Shown piece by piece: positions 54,090 to 62,052 of a stretch of DNA of 64,000 bases (positions within the stretch are counted from its first letter, which is position 1; every line of letters begins with the position of its first letter). Under the pieces are notes generated by a model. That model did no database searches. It saw only the letters and a program-made list of their open reading frames with translations, and was not told the origin of the DNA. The position numbers and the translations under genes are program-made. This DNA is from Hasllibacter sp963833115 (GTDB lineage: Bacteria > Pseudomonadota > Alphaproteobacteria > Rhodobacterales > Rhodobacteraceae): the NCBI GenBank assembly GCA_963833115.1, contig CAWHWS010000002.1:930001-994000 (forward strand). The letters run 5' to 3'.

Positions 54090-56162
54090 TCAAGCGTCTG
54101 GGAACATTGGTATCTGTCTACCGCCTTCATCGCGACGCGGGCGGTTGCCGGTCGCCAGGGCGCCACGGATAGCGTCATTCTCGAGGTCCTGGGCCTGGAT
54201 CTGCCATGGCGCGCCGGGGATGACCTGCTCGGCGGGCAGGATACCGTCCCCGATGAGGCGCCGGATGGCATGGTTGGTGACGCCGAGCTCTGCTGCGGCC
54301 TCGCGCATCGTAAGCCACGCGCCGTCCTTCTCGGCCGAGCGGTAGGCATGCATGCCGTGGACCTTGCGGATGGAGCCGACGCGATGGGCCGTCCAGGTCT
54401 TGCCCTGTCCGGTTCGCACGCCCATCCGATTGAGTGTCGCAGCGATATCGGCATCGGGGAAGCGCGTCGCCATGCGCGCCATCACCGCGAGCGCCCCGTC
54501 GGGCGTGCGGCAGCCGTGCTCGCCGGTCCGGGGCTTGCGGACGCGGAGTTGCGAGTGCTGCCCGCCGCGCCAGTGGATCGTCAGCACGACCTCCCGCGTC
54601 GCCTCGTCGACGTCGGTCACGATGTCGGCCACCAGCGCCCGGACCAGCTGCTGACGGGCCCGGGTGGTGACGCCGGGGGCCTGCCATGCGGCGGCGAGGT
54701 CCTCCGCGAGGCCCTCGAAGTCCGGCACGAGGACGGTGGCATCGGGCAAGTCCAGCGCCGTGAGCCGCGTGCGGCATTCCTCGACGCGGCGTAGAGCCGC
54801 CTCCCAGTGCGTTTCCAGCTGCGCGGCGATCAGACGGTTGTCGGGGTCGCAGGCCGCGTAGCGCCTCTCGGCCAGAGAGGCGTTGTACTCGGCCTGTTAC
54901 AGGTCGAGCTCGGCCACCCTGCGCCGCTCGACACGTCCCTCTTCCTGCATCCGCTCGGCCTCCAGCGCCGCCTCGATGGCCATGGGCTCGACCACGCGCA
55001 GTATCTCCGCTCCAACGGCCGCGTCCACACGTGAGCCGCCGAAGCCCAGGCAGCGCGGCAGACCGAGCATCAGGTTGGGGCGGTCGCAGCGGTAGGTCGG
55101 CCGCCCCGGCGCCCGGCCCGTGTAGGACACGGCCAGCCCGCGTCCGCAGCGTCCGCAGGTCAGCATGCCCGACAGGAGCGCCCGGCCACCGCGGCCAGAC
55201 TTCTGTCCGCCGGAGCGGCCATAGGCGTTTGCGGCGAGGATCGTCTGGTTGCGGTCGTACTCGACTTTGTCGATGTAGCCCTCGTGATGATCGTCGATCA
55301 CCACGTCCCAGGCCTCGGGCGGCTTGTGGTGTCCGTAGGACTTCCTCGCCCGGCCATCCTCGACGACGATGCGCTTCTCGCTTTTGCCGTAGACGTAGGT
55401 GCCCGCGTAGAAGGGGTTCTTCAGCAGTCCGATCACGTTGCGGTATCGGATCGGCGTCCAGTCGAACGCGACGGTACGCACGCCGTCGGAGGGCCGCGGG
55501 AACACCACCTCCTCGGCGGCCAGCGACAGATGCGCCTGCCGCGCGCTGCCCAGCTGACGGAAGCGCTCGAAGACCAGGCGGATCACCTCCTGCAACCGGA
55601 GATCCGGATCGAGGCCAAGCCCTGTCTCGCGGTGCCAGGCGTAGCCCACGGGCACGCTGATGCGCAGCTCGCCGCGACGGGCCTTGGCACGGGCGGCATC
55701 GAGCATGCGCGCCCGGATCACGCCGAGTTCGAACTCGCTGATCGAGCCTTTCATGCCCAGAAGCAGCCGGTCGTTCGGCAGGCACGGGTCGTAGACGCCG
55801 TCGAGGTCAATCACGCGCGCCTCGACCAGGCCGCAGAGCTCCAGCAGGTGGTGCCAGTCGCGCCCGTTGCGCGCGAGCCGGGAGGCGTCGAAGCACAGAA
55901 CCGCGCCGACCTCGCCTGCGCAGAGCGCCGCCACCAATCGCTCGAAGCCCGGCCGCGCGACCATGCCGCTTGCCGACAGGCCCAGATCGTCGTCGATCAC
56001 CTCGACGGCGCGGAAACCGCGGCGCCGGGCCAGGTCCACCAGTTCGTACTGGCGCCGTCGGCCTTCAGCGTTGGCCTCCACCTGCGCTTGCGTCGACTGG
56101 CGGACGTAGACGACCGCCTTGCGGTCCGTGACGGCGGGCGGCAGCGGATCAGCGGCGGTCAT
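54090..56162 (-). pseudogene. Large serine recombinase with one in-frame stop codon
   Basis: The frame from ATG 56162 begins KAVVYVRQSTQAQVEANAEG (catalytic Ser23 in RQS), with CFDASRLARNGRDWHHLLEL, DGVYDPCLPNDRLLLGMKGS and ISEFELGVIRARM of the resolvase domain. A recombinase domain (LLKNPFYAGTYVYG) and a zinc ribbon (LTCGRCGRG ... YRCDRP) follow. At codon 422 (54899-54897) a TAA interrupts VAELDL-stop-QAEYNASLAERRYAACDPDN. The same frame then stays open to 54090, through PDATVLVPDFEGLAEDLAAA and a C-terminal HTH-like region (LTMREAAAELGVTNHAIRRL). One C-to-T change (CAA to TAA) explains the break; otherwise the 690-codon gene is intact. Confidence 0.88.
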
Positions 56163-56331
56163 CGGCCCGCTCCTCCGCTGTCCTGCTGTCCTCGCTCGCT
56201 TCGACCAGCAGGGCCGCCAGGCAGGTCACGACCTGCCCCCGCTCCGTCGGGCTCATGCCGTGGAGCCTCTGCGAGTCGAGCGGCATGAGAAGTTGCAGGG
56301 GCGGGGTCGGCTTCGGGTTCTTCTGGGGCAT
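56149..56331 (-). CDS. Small protein of the recombinase element
   Basis: A 60-residue basic/acidic protein (NPKPTPPLQLLMPLDSQRLH then LSPTERGQ-like MSPTERGQVVTCLAALLVEA). It overlaps the recombinase start by 14 bp and the upstream 135-aa gene by more than 170 bp in another frame. Position and overlap suggest a conserved companion of this recombinase type. No function can be assigned. Confidence 0.55.
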   Translation of the reverse strand: MPQKNPKPTPPLQLLMPLDSQRLHGMSPTERGQVVTCLAALLVEASEDSRTAEERADDRR

Positions 56332-56566
56332 CGGACTGATCCTCTCCGGCGGGGTTGCCGGAGCAGGATCGGCGCTGACCGCGCCGCCTCAACAACTCAT
56401 CGAGATCGCAAAGCGCGTCGAGGGACGCCCTCGGCGCGCCGAGCTCCATGCCGGCGCAGGCAGCCGCGTCGAGCATCCATTCCGCGATCACCGTCACCAC
56501 GCCGGGCGCGACCTCGACGCTGACGAAGCGACCGTCCTGACGCCGATCGACGCGCTCCACGCGCAC
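56159..56566 (-). CDS. Conserved companion protein of the serine-recombinase element
   Basis: 135 residues from GTG 56566; the open frame extends upstream as VVHYRWHALFGRR without a good start codon. The conserved part is VRVERVDRRQDGRFVSVEVA, PGVVTVIAEWMLDAAACAGM and LGAPRASLDALCDLDELLRR, followed by a disordered tail. Similar proteins (some annotated DUF5372) precede recombinase genes in comparable elements as I recall them. Its expected start lies against the element's right boundary at 56646, so the native N-terminus may have been set by the insertion junction. Function is unknown. Confidence 0.55.
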   Translation of the reverse strand: MRVERVDRRQDGRFVSVEVAPGVVTVIAEWMLDAAACAGMELGAPRASLDALCDLDELLRRRGQRRSCSGNPAGEDQSDAPEEPEADPAPATSHAARLAEAPRHEPDGAGAGRDLPGGPAGRSERGQQDSGGAGR

Positions 56567-56646
56567 GCGGCGGCCAAACAGGGCGTGCCAACGGTAATGA
56601 ACGACGGCATGCTGCCCGACATGGGCAGAATGGACGGGTGATGGCC

Positions 56647-56865
56647 CTTAGCCGCAAGAACGCACTCTTCGCGGGCCACGACGAGGGCGGCCGCACCTGG
56701 GCCCGCCTCGCCTCCCTCATCGGCACCTGCCGCCTGAACGACATCGAGCCCTTCGCCTACCTGACCGCCACCCTCGAAGCCATCGCCCACGGCCATCCCG
56801 CCGCCGGCATCGACGACCTCATGCCGTGGGCCTTCTCCGCGACGTCGACCAAGAGCGCAGCCTAG
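56647..56865 (+). pseudogene. tnpC: IS66 TnpC, 3' part separated by the recombinase element
   Basis: Beginning LSRKNALFAGHDEGGRTWAR and ending FAYLTATLEAIAHGHPAAGI then DDLMPWAF plus nine more residues, this is the conserved C-terminal end of TnpC. Joined to the 5' part it gives a 535-residue transposase of normal length. Read separately it could start at ATG 56641, but this fragment lacks the catalytic core. Confidence 0.9.
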
Positions 56866-56963
56866 ACCGCAGTCTAGGCTGCGAACGATCCCCTGCCGCC
56901 TCCGGTCAACCCAGCTCACCAGGTAAAGGAATGGGGCCGGAGCACCGCTTACCTGTTCCCGAG

Positions 56964-57158
56964 CTAGGGGAAGCCCAAGTAGATGCAGGCAGCGGCGAGG
57001 ATCGGCCCGCCGATGCCCAGCGCGTAGCCGATCCGCAGTCCTACGGGATTCCGGTTCGGATCGTCGAAGACGATGAAGCCGCCCAAGCCCGCCAGCGCCG
57101 CGAAGCCATATCCGATCAGCGCGAGAAAGATGACCTTGAAGCCCAGCAGGGCATGAAC
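56964..57158 (-). CDS. Possible small two-helix membrane protein, start uncertain
   Basis: The minus-strand frame ending at the TAG at 56964-56966 encodes ALLGFKVIFLALIGYGFAAL then AGLGGFIVFDDPNRNPVGLR and IGYALGIGGPILAAACIYLG. These are two hydrophobic helices joined by a charged loop. No ATG or GTG lies in frame at a sensible position, so it may be a decayed or 5'-truncated gene. It sits between the IS66 right end and the orphan gene at 57194. Confidence 0.35.
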   Translation of the reverse strand, partial: VHALLGFKVIFLALIGYGFAALAGLGGFIVFDDPNRNPVGLRIGYALGIGGPILAAACIYLGFP

Positions 57159-57193
57159 GCTGCGACGCAGGCCATGAACGTGGCAGTCAAAGG

Positions 57194-57850
57194 ATGATGT
57201 ATGCAGCTTGGATCTCTGCTGGCCTCGTAGCCGTTGGAACCGCGTTGCTGACGTACAATCTGCTCTTGATGCGCCGCACGGTCATAGCGGCCGATAGTGC
57301 TGTGGATGTGACCCGTGAGATTGGCCAAGCGCAAGTGAGGGGCTACCTCGACATCAACGTCACGAAGTTGACATTTGATACGAATGGAACTCCTAGGTTC
57401 GAATTGGAGCTGAGGAATCTCGGCCAAACTCCGGCGCGCAACCTCTTTATTAAGATTAGAGTATCCTACAGAGGTTATGCCCCGGAACGAGCATCCTTCG
57501 TTTTCAAACAGACTTACGAAAAACGTCCCGACATTCCAATAAACGGGGTAGATAGAGAACCTTTGTCCTCGGGAATCCTTGGGATTCCTGATGAACTTGA
57601 TAGAGCCATCACTGAGATATCCGAGGTTCGCGTATATATCGGGGCCTTTGGTAGCGACATATTCGGCCATGAGATATCTGCAATCCGCTTCTTCCGAGCT
57701 GATCGACATAAGGGTTTCGTCATCCGCCCCATGGTTGTTGATCGGGAAGGCGAAGGTGCCCGCGAGAAGTTTGACCTGATTAAGACAGGGTCGGACCGGA
57801 AGCCGCTCATCAACGCGCGACGATCGCGGTTCCCGCCGGCCTCGGGTTGA
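57194..57850 (+). CDS. Membrane-anchored protein of unknown function
   Basis: A 218-residue protein with an N-terminal membrane helix (AAWISAGLVAVGTALLTYNL), a short coiled region (RTVIAADSAVDVTREIGQAQ) and a beta-rich domain (YLDINVTKLTFDTNGTPRFE, LELRNLGQTPARNLFIKIRV) that looks like an Ig-like or immunoglobulin-type sandwich. Proteins of this general architecture occur in genomic islands and phages, and I cannot name the family. The gene is noticeably AT-richer than all chromosomal genes here, consistent with foreign origin. It lies inside the transposon, 84 bp from its right terminal repeat. Confidence 0.7.
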   Translation: MMYAAWISAGLVAVGTALLTYNLLLMRRTVIAADSAVDVTREIGQAQVRGYLDINVTKLTFDTNGTPRFELELRNLGQTPARNLFIKIRVSYRGYAPERASFVFKQTYEKRPDIPINGVDREPLSSGILGIPDELDRAITEISEVRVYIGAFGSDIFGHEISAIRFFRADRHKGFVIRPMVVDREGEGAREKFDLIKTGSDRKPLINARRSRFPPASG

Positions 57851-57933
57851 GCCCCAGAAAGGATTAGAGCGGCAACCCAAGCGCTGCACACCAAAGCACT
57901 CGTAGTCATCAGCGTCCTCCAAGTTGGGAGGCC

Positions 57934-57966
57934 TTGGTGCGTTTGCTACCTAAGGCCGCAAGTATC
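57934..57966 (-). repeat. Right terminal inverted repeat and target-site duplication of the 9-kb transposon
   Basis: 57934-57958 is the exact reverse complement of the left 25-bp repeat (reading TTGGTGCGTTTGCTACCTAA then GGCCG). It is followed by CAAGTATC (57959-57966), identical to the left flank. Confidence 0.93.
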
Positions 57967-57980
57967 CCCGCCGGAGGCAC

Positions 57981-57997
57981 GCCGCGCGCAGCGCGGC
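57981..57997. terminator. GC-rich hairpin beyond the transposon, near the 3' end of the GMC oxidoreductase gene
   Basis: GCCGCGC-GCA-GCGCGGC, a 7-bp stem, lies in the 90-bp gap after the right target duplication. Before transposon insertion it lay between the convergent hutU and GMC oxidoreductase genes and may be a bidirectional terminator. No T-run is seen. Confidence 0.35.
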
Positions 57998-58056
57998 GCC
58001 CGGCCCAACCGGAGGAGGCGCCGCCAGGCGCCGATGACGGGCGGGAGCGCTCCCCC

Positions 58057-59712
58057 TCACCTCTGAGCGACCCGCCATGCCGGGTGCGCCCACGGCTCCG
58101 CGTCCTCCGCCGGCAGGGGCGCGCGCCCCAGCACGAAGTCCGCCACCCGCTCGCCCACCAGGATCGAGGGCGCGTTGAGGTTGCCGTTCGTGATCCGCGG
58201 GAACACCGAGCTGTCCGCCACGCGCAGCCCCTCCACCCCGATCACCCGGCCCTCGGGGTCCACCACGGCGCCGGGATCGTCCCGCGCGCCCATCCGCGCC
58301 GTGCCGCAGGGGTGGTACGCGCTCTCCGCATGCGCCGCGACATGGGCGTCGATCTCCTCGTCGGTGGCCACCTCCGCCCCGGGGGACAGCTCCGCGCCGC
58401 GATAGGGCGCGTAGGCGTCCTGCGCGAAGACCTCCCTCGCCTGCCTGACGCAGGCCCGGAACTCGGCGCGGTCGTCCTCGTGGGACATGTAGTTGAACCG
58501 GATCACCGGCGGCGCCGCCGGGTCCGGCCCGCCCAGGCGCACTGTCCCGCGCGACTTCGACCGCATCGGCCCCACATGCGCCTGGAACCCGTGGCCCCGC
58601 ACCCGCGCGCGGCCGTCGTAGCGCACCGCGAGCGGCAGGAAGTGGAACTGCACGTCGGGGTAGGGGATCCCGGCGGCCGAGCGCGTGAACGCGCAGCTCT
58701 CGAACTGGTTGGACGCGCCCGGCCCCCGCCCCGTCGCGAGCCACAGCGCCCCGACCCAGGCCTTGCCGTGCAGCGACCAGTAGCGCGCCAGCGTGATCGG
58801 CTTCGTGGACGCCATCTGCACGTAGAGCTCGAGGTGGTCCTGCAGGTTGCCGCCCACCCCCGGCCGGTCGGCGCGCACCGCGATGCCGTGCTCCGCCAGG
58901 TGCGCCCCCGGCCCGATCCCCGACAGCATCAGGAGCTTCGGCGTGTTGATCGAGGACGCCGCCAGGATCACCTCGCGGCGAGCCGTGACCCGCCGCCCGC
59001 CCCCCAGCTCCACCCCCACAGCGCGCCCCGCCTCGAACAGCACCCGCCGCGCCTCCCCGCGCACCACGCGGCAGCGCCCCGTGCGCCGGGCGGGCCGCAG
59101 GTAGGCGCGCGCCGCCGACCAGCGCCGGCCGCGATGGATCGACGCCTCCATCGGCCCGAACCCCTCCTGCTGGCGACCGTTGTAGTCCTCCGTCACCGGA
59201 TACCCCGCCTGCCGCCCCGCCTCCACGAAGGCGGTGACGAGCGGGTTCGTCCGGCTCCCGCGCGAGACGTGCATCGGCCCGTCCGTCCCGCGCCAGCCGG
59301 GGTCCGGCTCCGGCCCGTGCCAGGTCTCGATCCGCTTGTAGTAGGGCAGCACGTCGCGGAACGCCCAGCCGGCCGCGCCGGCCTCCGCCCAGTGGTCGAA
59401 GTCCTTCGGGTGCCCCCGCACCCAGACCATCCCGTTGATGCTGCTCGACCCGCCGAGCACCCGCCCCCGCGGCACCGCCATGCGCCGCCCGCCCAGGCCC
59501 GGCTCGGGCTCCGACCGGAACCCCCAGTCGTAGCGCCGCATGTTCATCGGATAGCTGAGCGCGCCCGGCATCTGGATGAACGGCCCCGCGTCCGAGCCGC
59601 CCGCCTCGATCACCAGGACCTCGCGCCCCGCCTCCGCCAGACGGTAGGCCAGCGCGCAGCCCGCGCTCCCGGCGCCGACGACGACGTAATCGGCCACGGC
59701 GATCTCACGCAT
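58057..59712 (-). CDS. GMC-family oxidoreductase, choline dehydrogenase-like
   Basis: A 551-residue FAD enzyme of the GMC family. The Rossmann motif is VVGAGSAGCALAYRLAEAGR, followed by the GMC signatures GRVLGGSSSINGMVWVRGHP and AASSINTPKLLMLSGIGPG. The catalytic His/Asn region is at the C-terminus (SAYHPCGTARMGA, NGNLNAPSILVGERVADFVL). Closest in pattern to BetA, which oxidises choline to betaine aldehyde, but many GMC alcohol oxidases share these motifs and no betB or betI is nearby. It follows treY by 69 bp in the same direction, so the two may be cotranscribed. An osmoprotectant role is inferred from context. Confidence 0.85.
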   Translation of the reverse strand: MREIAVADYVVVGAGSAGCALAYRLAEAGREVLVIEAGGSDAGPFIQMPGALSYPMNMRRYDWGFRSEPEPGLGGRRMAVPRGRVLGGSSSINGMVWVRGHPKDFDHWAEAGAAGWAFRDVLPYYKRIETWHGPEPDPGWRGTDGPMHVSRGSRTNPLVTAFVEAGRQAGYPVTEDYNGRQQEGFGPMEASIHRGRRWSAARAYLRPARRTGRCRVVRGEARRVLFEAGRAVGVELGGGRRVTARREVILAASSINTPKLLMLSGIGPGAHLAEHGIAVRADRPGVGGNLQDHLELYVQMASTKPITLARYWSLHGKAWVGALWLATGRGPGASNQFESCAFTRSAAGIPYPDVQFHFLPLAVRYDGRARVRGHGFQAHVGPMRSKSRGTVRLGGPDPAAPPVIRFNYMSHEDDRAEFRACVRQAREVFAQDAYAPYRGAELSPGAEVATDEEIDAHVAAHAESAYHPCGTARMGARDDPGAVVDPEGRVIGVEGLRVADSSVFPRITNGNLNAPSILVGERVADFVLGRAPLPAEDAEPWAHPAWRVAQR

Positions 59713-59781
59713 GGTGGGCGGCGCGGTCCAGGGCCCGTGCCCGATCCCCGTTGCCGGGCGCCCGCACGCGCAGGCGCCGCC

Positions 59782-62052
59782 TCAGAGCCCGTGCGCGACG
59801 ATGGCGACCGGGCAGGCCGAGAGGTCCGCCACGCCGTCCGTCACCGCGCCAGCCACTACCCGGCCCGGCCCGACCTCCACGCGCCCGCCGGACCCCGGCA
59901 AGGCGCAGGCCACCGTCACGCGCCCCGCGCCGTGCGTGCGCGCGAAGGCCAGCGCCCCGCCCGGCGCCTCCACCGGCTCGTAGGCGCCGTCCACGAACAG
60001 CTCCCGCGCCCCCCGGCGCAGCCGCAGCGCCCGCGCGGTCAGGGCCTGCTTCGCCCCCTCCGCCGGCAGCGGTCCGTCCTCCCCGACCGCCGCGAGGCCG
60101 CCGCGAAGGGCCGCCCAGTCCGGCGCCCGGCGGTTGTCCGGATCGGTGAGGGCGAAATCCACCACCTCCGTGCCCTGATAGACGTCCGGCACCCCCGGGA
60201 TCGTGAGCTTCAGGGCCGCCTGGACCAGGATCGCGCGCCCCGCCATCGCCGCGACGTCGGGCAGGGGGGCGGGGTGCGCCGCCATCACCGCTTCGGCCGC
60301 CGCGCGCGCCGCGTCCTCGACCGCCTCGTCCGGCGCCAGCCAGGAGGAGAGCCGCCCCTCCTCGCGCAGCGCCTTGACCATGTGCTCGCCCAGTCGCGCG
60401 GCCGCCTCGGGCGCCCCGTGCAGCGCGAAGGCGCATTGCGCGAGATACCACTCGGTCCGGTCGTCGATCCCGGTGCCGAGCCCGTCCGCCCAGTCCGAGA
60501 ACGCGTCGGCCGCGAAGCTCAGGCAGGCGATGCGCGCCCGCGCGTCCTCGCCCCGCTTGGTGTCGTGCGAGGAGGTCAGCGTGAGGCCATGGGGCATCGT
60601 CTCGGCCCGCGCGGCCATCGCCGCGTGGAACGCCGCCACGTCGATCGCCGGGCGTTCCGGCTCCGCCCCGACCTCGTTGGCCGACAGGAGCGAGGCGTCG
60701 CGGTAGAACGCGGTGTCCTCCTGCGACTTGGCGACCGCGGCGCCCGTCACCTGCTGCAGCCGCAGCCGGAACGCCGCGCCTTCCGGCGCGGCCGAGCGCA
60801 TCGCCCGGCCCAGGAACGCGCGCAGCGGCTCCGGCCCGTCGGCCTCCTCCAGAAGGCCGTCCACCATCGCCGAATCCAGAGGCGGAAGGCCGGAGGAATC
60901 GCCATAGGTCCGGTAGCGCGGGAAGATCATCAGCAGCCCCAGCACCGCCGAGCGCATCGCCTCCCGCCCCCATTCGGCGACGGCCGCGTCGTCCTTCGCC
61001 GCCTCCATCGCGAGGTCGGTGAGCTGGTCGAGCTCCGCCGAGAGCTCCCCGGACAGGACCTCCGCCCGCGCCCGCGCCACCACCGCGGCGAAGGTCCGAT
61101 CCCGGCCCGCCCGCTCCTGGAAGGTCGCGCGCATCGCGGCGGCGCCGTTCGGGTCCGTCATCACCGCCGTGATGTCGCGCGCCGCGACGTATCCCGTCTC
61201 GCCCTCGGTCGCCCAGCCGTCGGGCAGCGTCTCCTCCCCGGTGAGGATCTTCTCCACCCAGACCGGCAGCCCGGTGCGCTCGCGCAGCCGCGTGAGGTAG
61301 GCGGCCGGATCGGCCAGCCCGTCGACATGGTCGACCCGCAGCCCGTCGATCGTGCCCGCCTCCGCCAGCGCGACGATCGCCCGGTGCATGTCCTCGAAGA
61401 CGGCCGGGTCCTCGACCCGCATCCCGATCAGCCCGGTTATCGAGAAGAACCGCCGATGCGTGATCGCCGCCCCCTCCGTGCGCCAGTCGGTCAGGCGCCA
61501 GGCCTGCGCCTCGTGCAGCGCGTCGATGGCGCCAGGGTCGGCGCGCGCGGCCTCCACCAGGGGCCCGGGCGCCAGCGGCACGCGCAGGCCGCCATGGACC
61601 AGCACCGGCCCCTCGTCGTCGTCCTCGACGCGCATCCCCTCCTGCGCCGCGAAGGCGCCGTCGAGCCAGGGCAGGCGCAGCCGCTCGGGCCAGGTGATGT
61701 CGAAATGCGGCGCGTAGCGGCTCGCCTCGCCATGGCGCAGCACGTCGCGCAGCCACCCGTTCGCCAGCGAGAACGCCATGTGGTTCGGCACGATGTCGAG
61801 GACGAGGCCCATCCCCCGCGCGTGCAGCGCCTTCGAGAGCGCCTCGAGCCCCGCGCGCCCGCCGAGCGCGGGCTCGATCTCGGCCGCGTCCGTCACGTCG
61901 TAGCCATGGGTCGAGCCCGCCTCGGCCGTGAACGGCGGCGAGAGATAGAGCGCCCCGACCCCTAGATCGTCCAGATAGGGCACGAGCGCCTCGGCGGCGG
62001 CGAAGTCCATGCCGCCGCGAAGCTGCAGCCGGTAGAGGGAGGAGGGGATCAT
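59782..62052 (-). CDS. treY: Malto-oligosyltrehalose synthase
   Basis: A 756-residue GH13 enzyme that converts the reducing end of a maltodextrin to an alpha,alpha-1,1 (trehalosyl) linkage. The start YRLQLRGGMDFAAAEALVPY, region I GLVLDIVPNHMAFSLANGWL, region II TIDGLRVDHVDGLADPAAYL, the VEKILTGEETLPDGW segment and TLTSSHDTKRGEDARARIAC are all TreY-typical. Length is normal. Its ATG overlaps the malQ stop by four bases. With TreZ it forms the glycogen-dependent route to trehalose, an osmoprotectant. Confidence 0.94.
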   Translation of the reverse strand: MIPSSLYRLQLRGGMDFAAAEALVPYLDDLGVGALYLSPPFTAEAGSTHGYDVTDAAEIEPALGGRAGLEALSKALHARGMGLVLDIVPNHMAFSLANGWLRDVLRHGEASRYAPHFDITWPERLRLPWLDGAFAAQEGMRVEDDDEGPVLVHGGLRVPLAPGPLVEAARADPGAIDALHEAQAWRLTDWRTEGAAITHRRFFSITGLIGMRVEDPAVFEDMHRAIVALAEAGTIDGLRVDHVDGLADPAAYLTRLRERTGLPVWVEKILTGEETLPDGWATEGETGYVAARDITAVMTDPNGAAAMRATFQERAGRDRTFAAVVARARAEVLSGELSAELDQLTDLAMEAAKDDAAVAEWGREAMRSAVLGLLMIFPRYRTYGDSSGLPPLDSAMVDGLLEEADGPEPLRAFLGRAMRSAAPEGAAFRLRLQQVTGAAVAKSQEDTAFYRDASLLSANEVGAEPERPAIDVAAFHAAMAARAETMPHGLTLTSSHDTKRGEDARARIACLSFAADAFSDWADGLGTGIDDRTEWYLAQCAFALHGAPEAAARLGEHMVKALREEGRLSSWLAPDEAVEDAARAAAEAVMAAHPAPLPDVAAMAGRAILVQAALKLTIPGVPDVYQGTEVVDFALTDPDNRRAPDWAALRGGLAAVGEDGPLPAEGAKQALTARALRLRRGARELFVDGAYEPVEAPGGALAFARTHGAGRVTVACALPGSGGRVEVGPGRVVAGAVTDGVADLSACPVAIVAHGL

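Larger units (their letters stand above)
54063..56646 (-). mobile_element. 2.58-kb serine-recombinase element inserted in tnpC
   Basis: The tnpC reading frame is restored exactly if 54063-56646 is removed, joining CTG GCC to CTT AGC CGC. TGGCC is present at both junctions (54058-54062 and 56642-56646), so the crossover is within these five bases. There are no long inverted repeats, consistent with site-specific rather than DDE integration. It encodes three minus-strand genes in overlapping order: a 135-aa protein, a 60-aa protein and a large serine recombinase (now with a stop codon). Confidence 0.82.
51636..56952 (+). mobile_element. IS66-family insertion sequence, interrupted by a serine-recombinase element
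   Basis: The ends are imperfect inverted repeats: GTAAGCGGTGCCCCAGCCCC (from 51636) versus GTAAGCGGTGCTCCGGCCCC (reverse strand from 56952), continuing CATTC in both. GTAAGCG is the typical IS66 terminus. Flanking CTGTTCC is duplicated directly at both junctions (51629-51635 and 56953-56959), 7 bp exact where 8 bp is usual. It encodes the canonical tnpA, tnpB and tnpC. Excluding the 2.58-kb nested insertion it is about 2.73 kb, normal for IS66. Confidence 0.9.
48936..57958. mobile_element. 9.0-kb IS1595-family (ISNha5-like) transposon with passenger genes and nested insertions
   Basis: The ends are 25-bp perfect inverted repeats (48936-48960 and 57934-57958) starting CGGCCTT, flanked by the 8-bp direct repeat CAAGTATC (48928-48935, 57959-57966). 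An 8-bp duplication is the IS1595-family size, and as I recall the ISNha5 subgroup has CGGnnTT ends and kilobase-scale passenger DNA. The family assignment agrees with the IS1595-type transposase inside (50336-51307). Passengers are a 154-aa protein, a toxin/antitoxin-like pair, a DUF6471 protein and an orphan membrane protein. An IS66 element (51636-56952) and a serine-recombinase element (54063-56646) are nested within; without both, the transposon would be about 3.7 kb. Confidence 0.88.

Noticed and set aside
52674..54794. A 706-codon TnpC with a long novel C-terminus
   Set aside because: Beyond 54062 the frame runs antisense through the recombinase gene; the true C-terminus lies at 56647-56865.
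48936..57958. Interpretation as an integrative element using a tRNA attachment site
   Set aside because: No tRNA gene or phage-type integrase is present at the ends; perfect terminal inverted repeats and an 8-bp duplication indicate DDE transposition.
57934..61965. A 1343-codon plus-strand frame across the GMC oxidoreductase and treY genes
   Set aside because: Low-complexity translation antisense to two clearly conserved genes.
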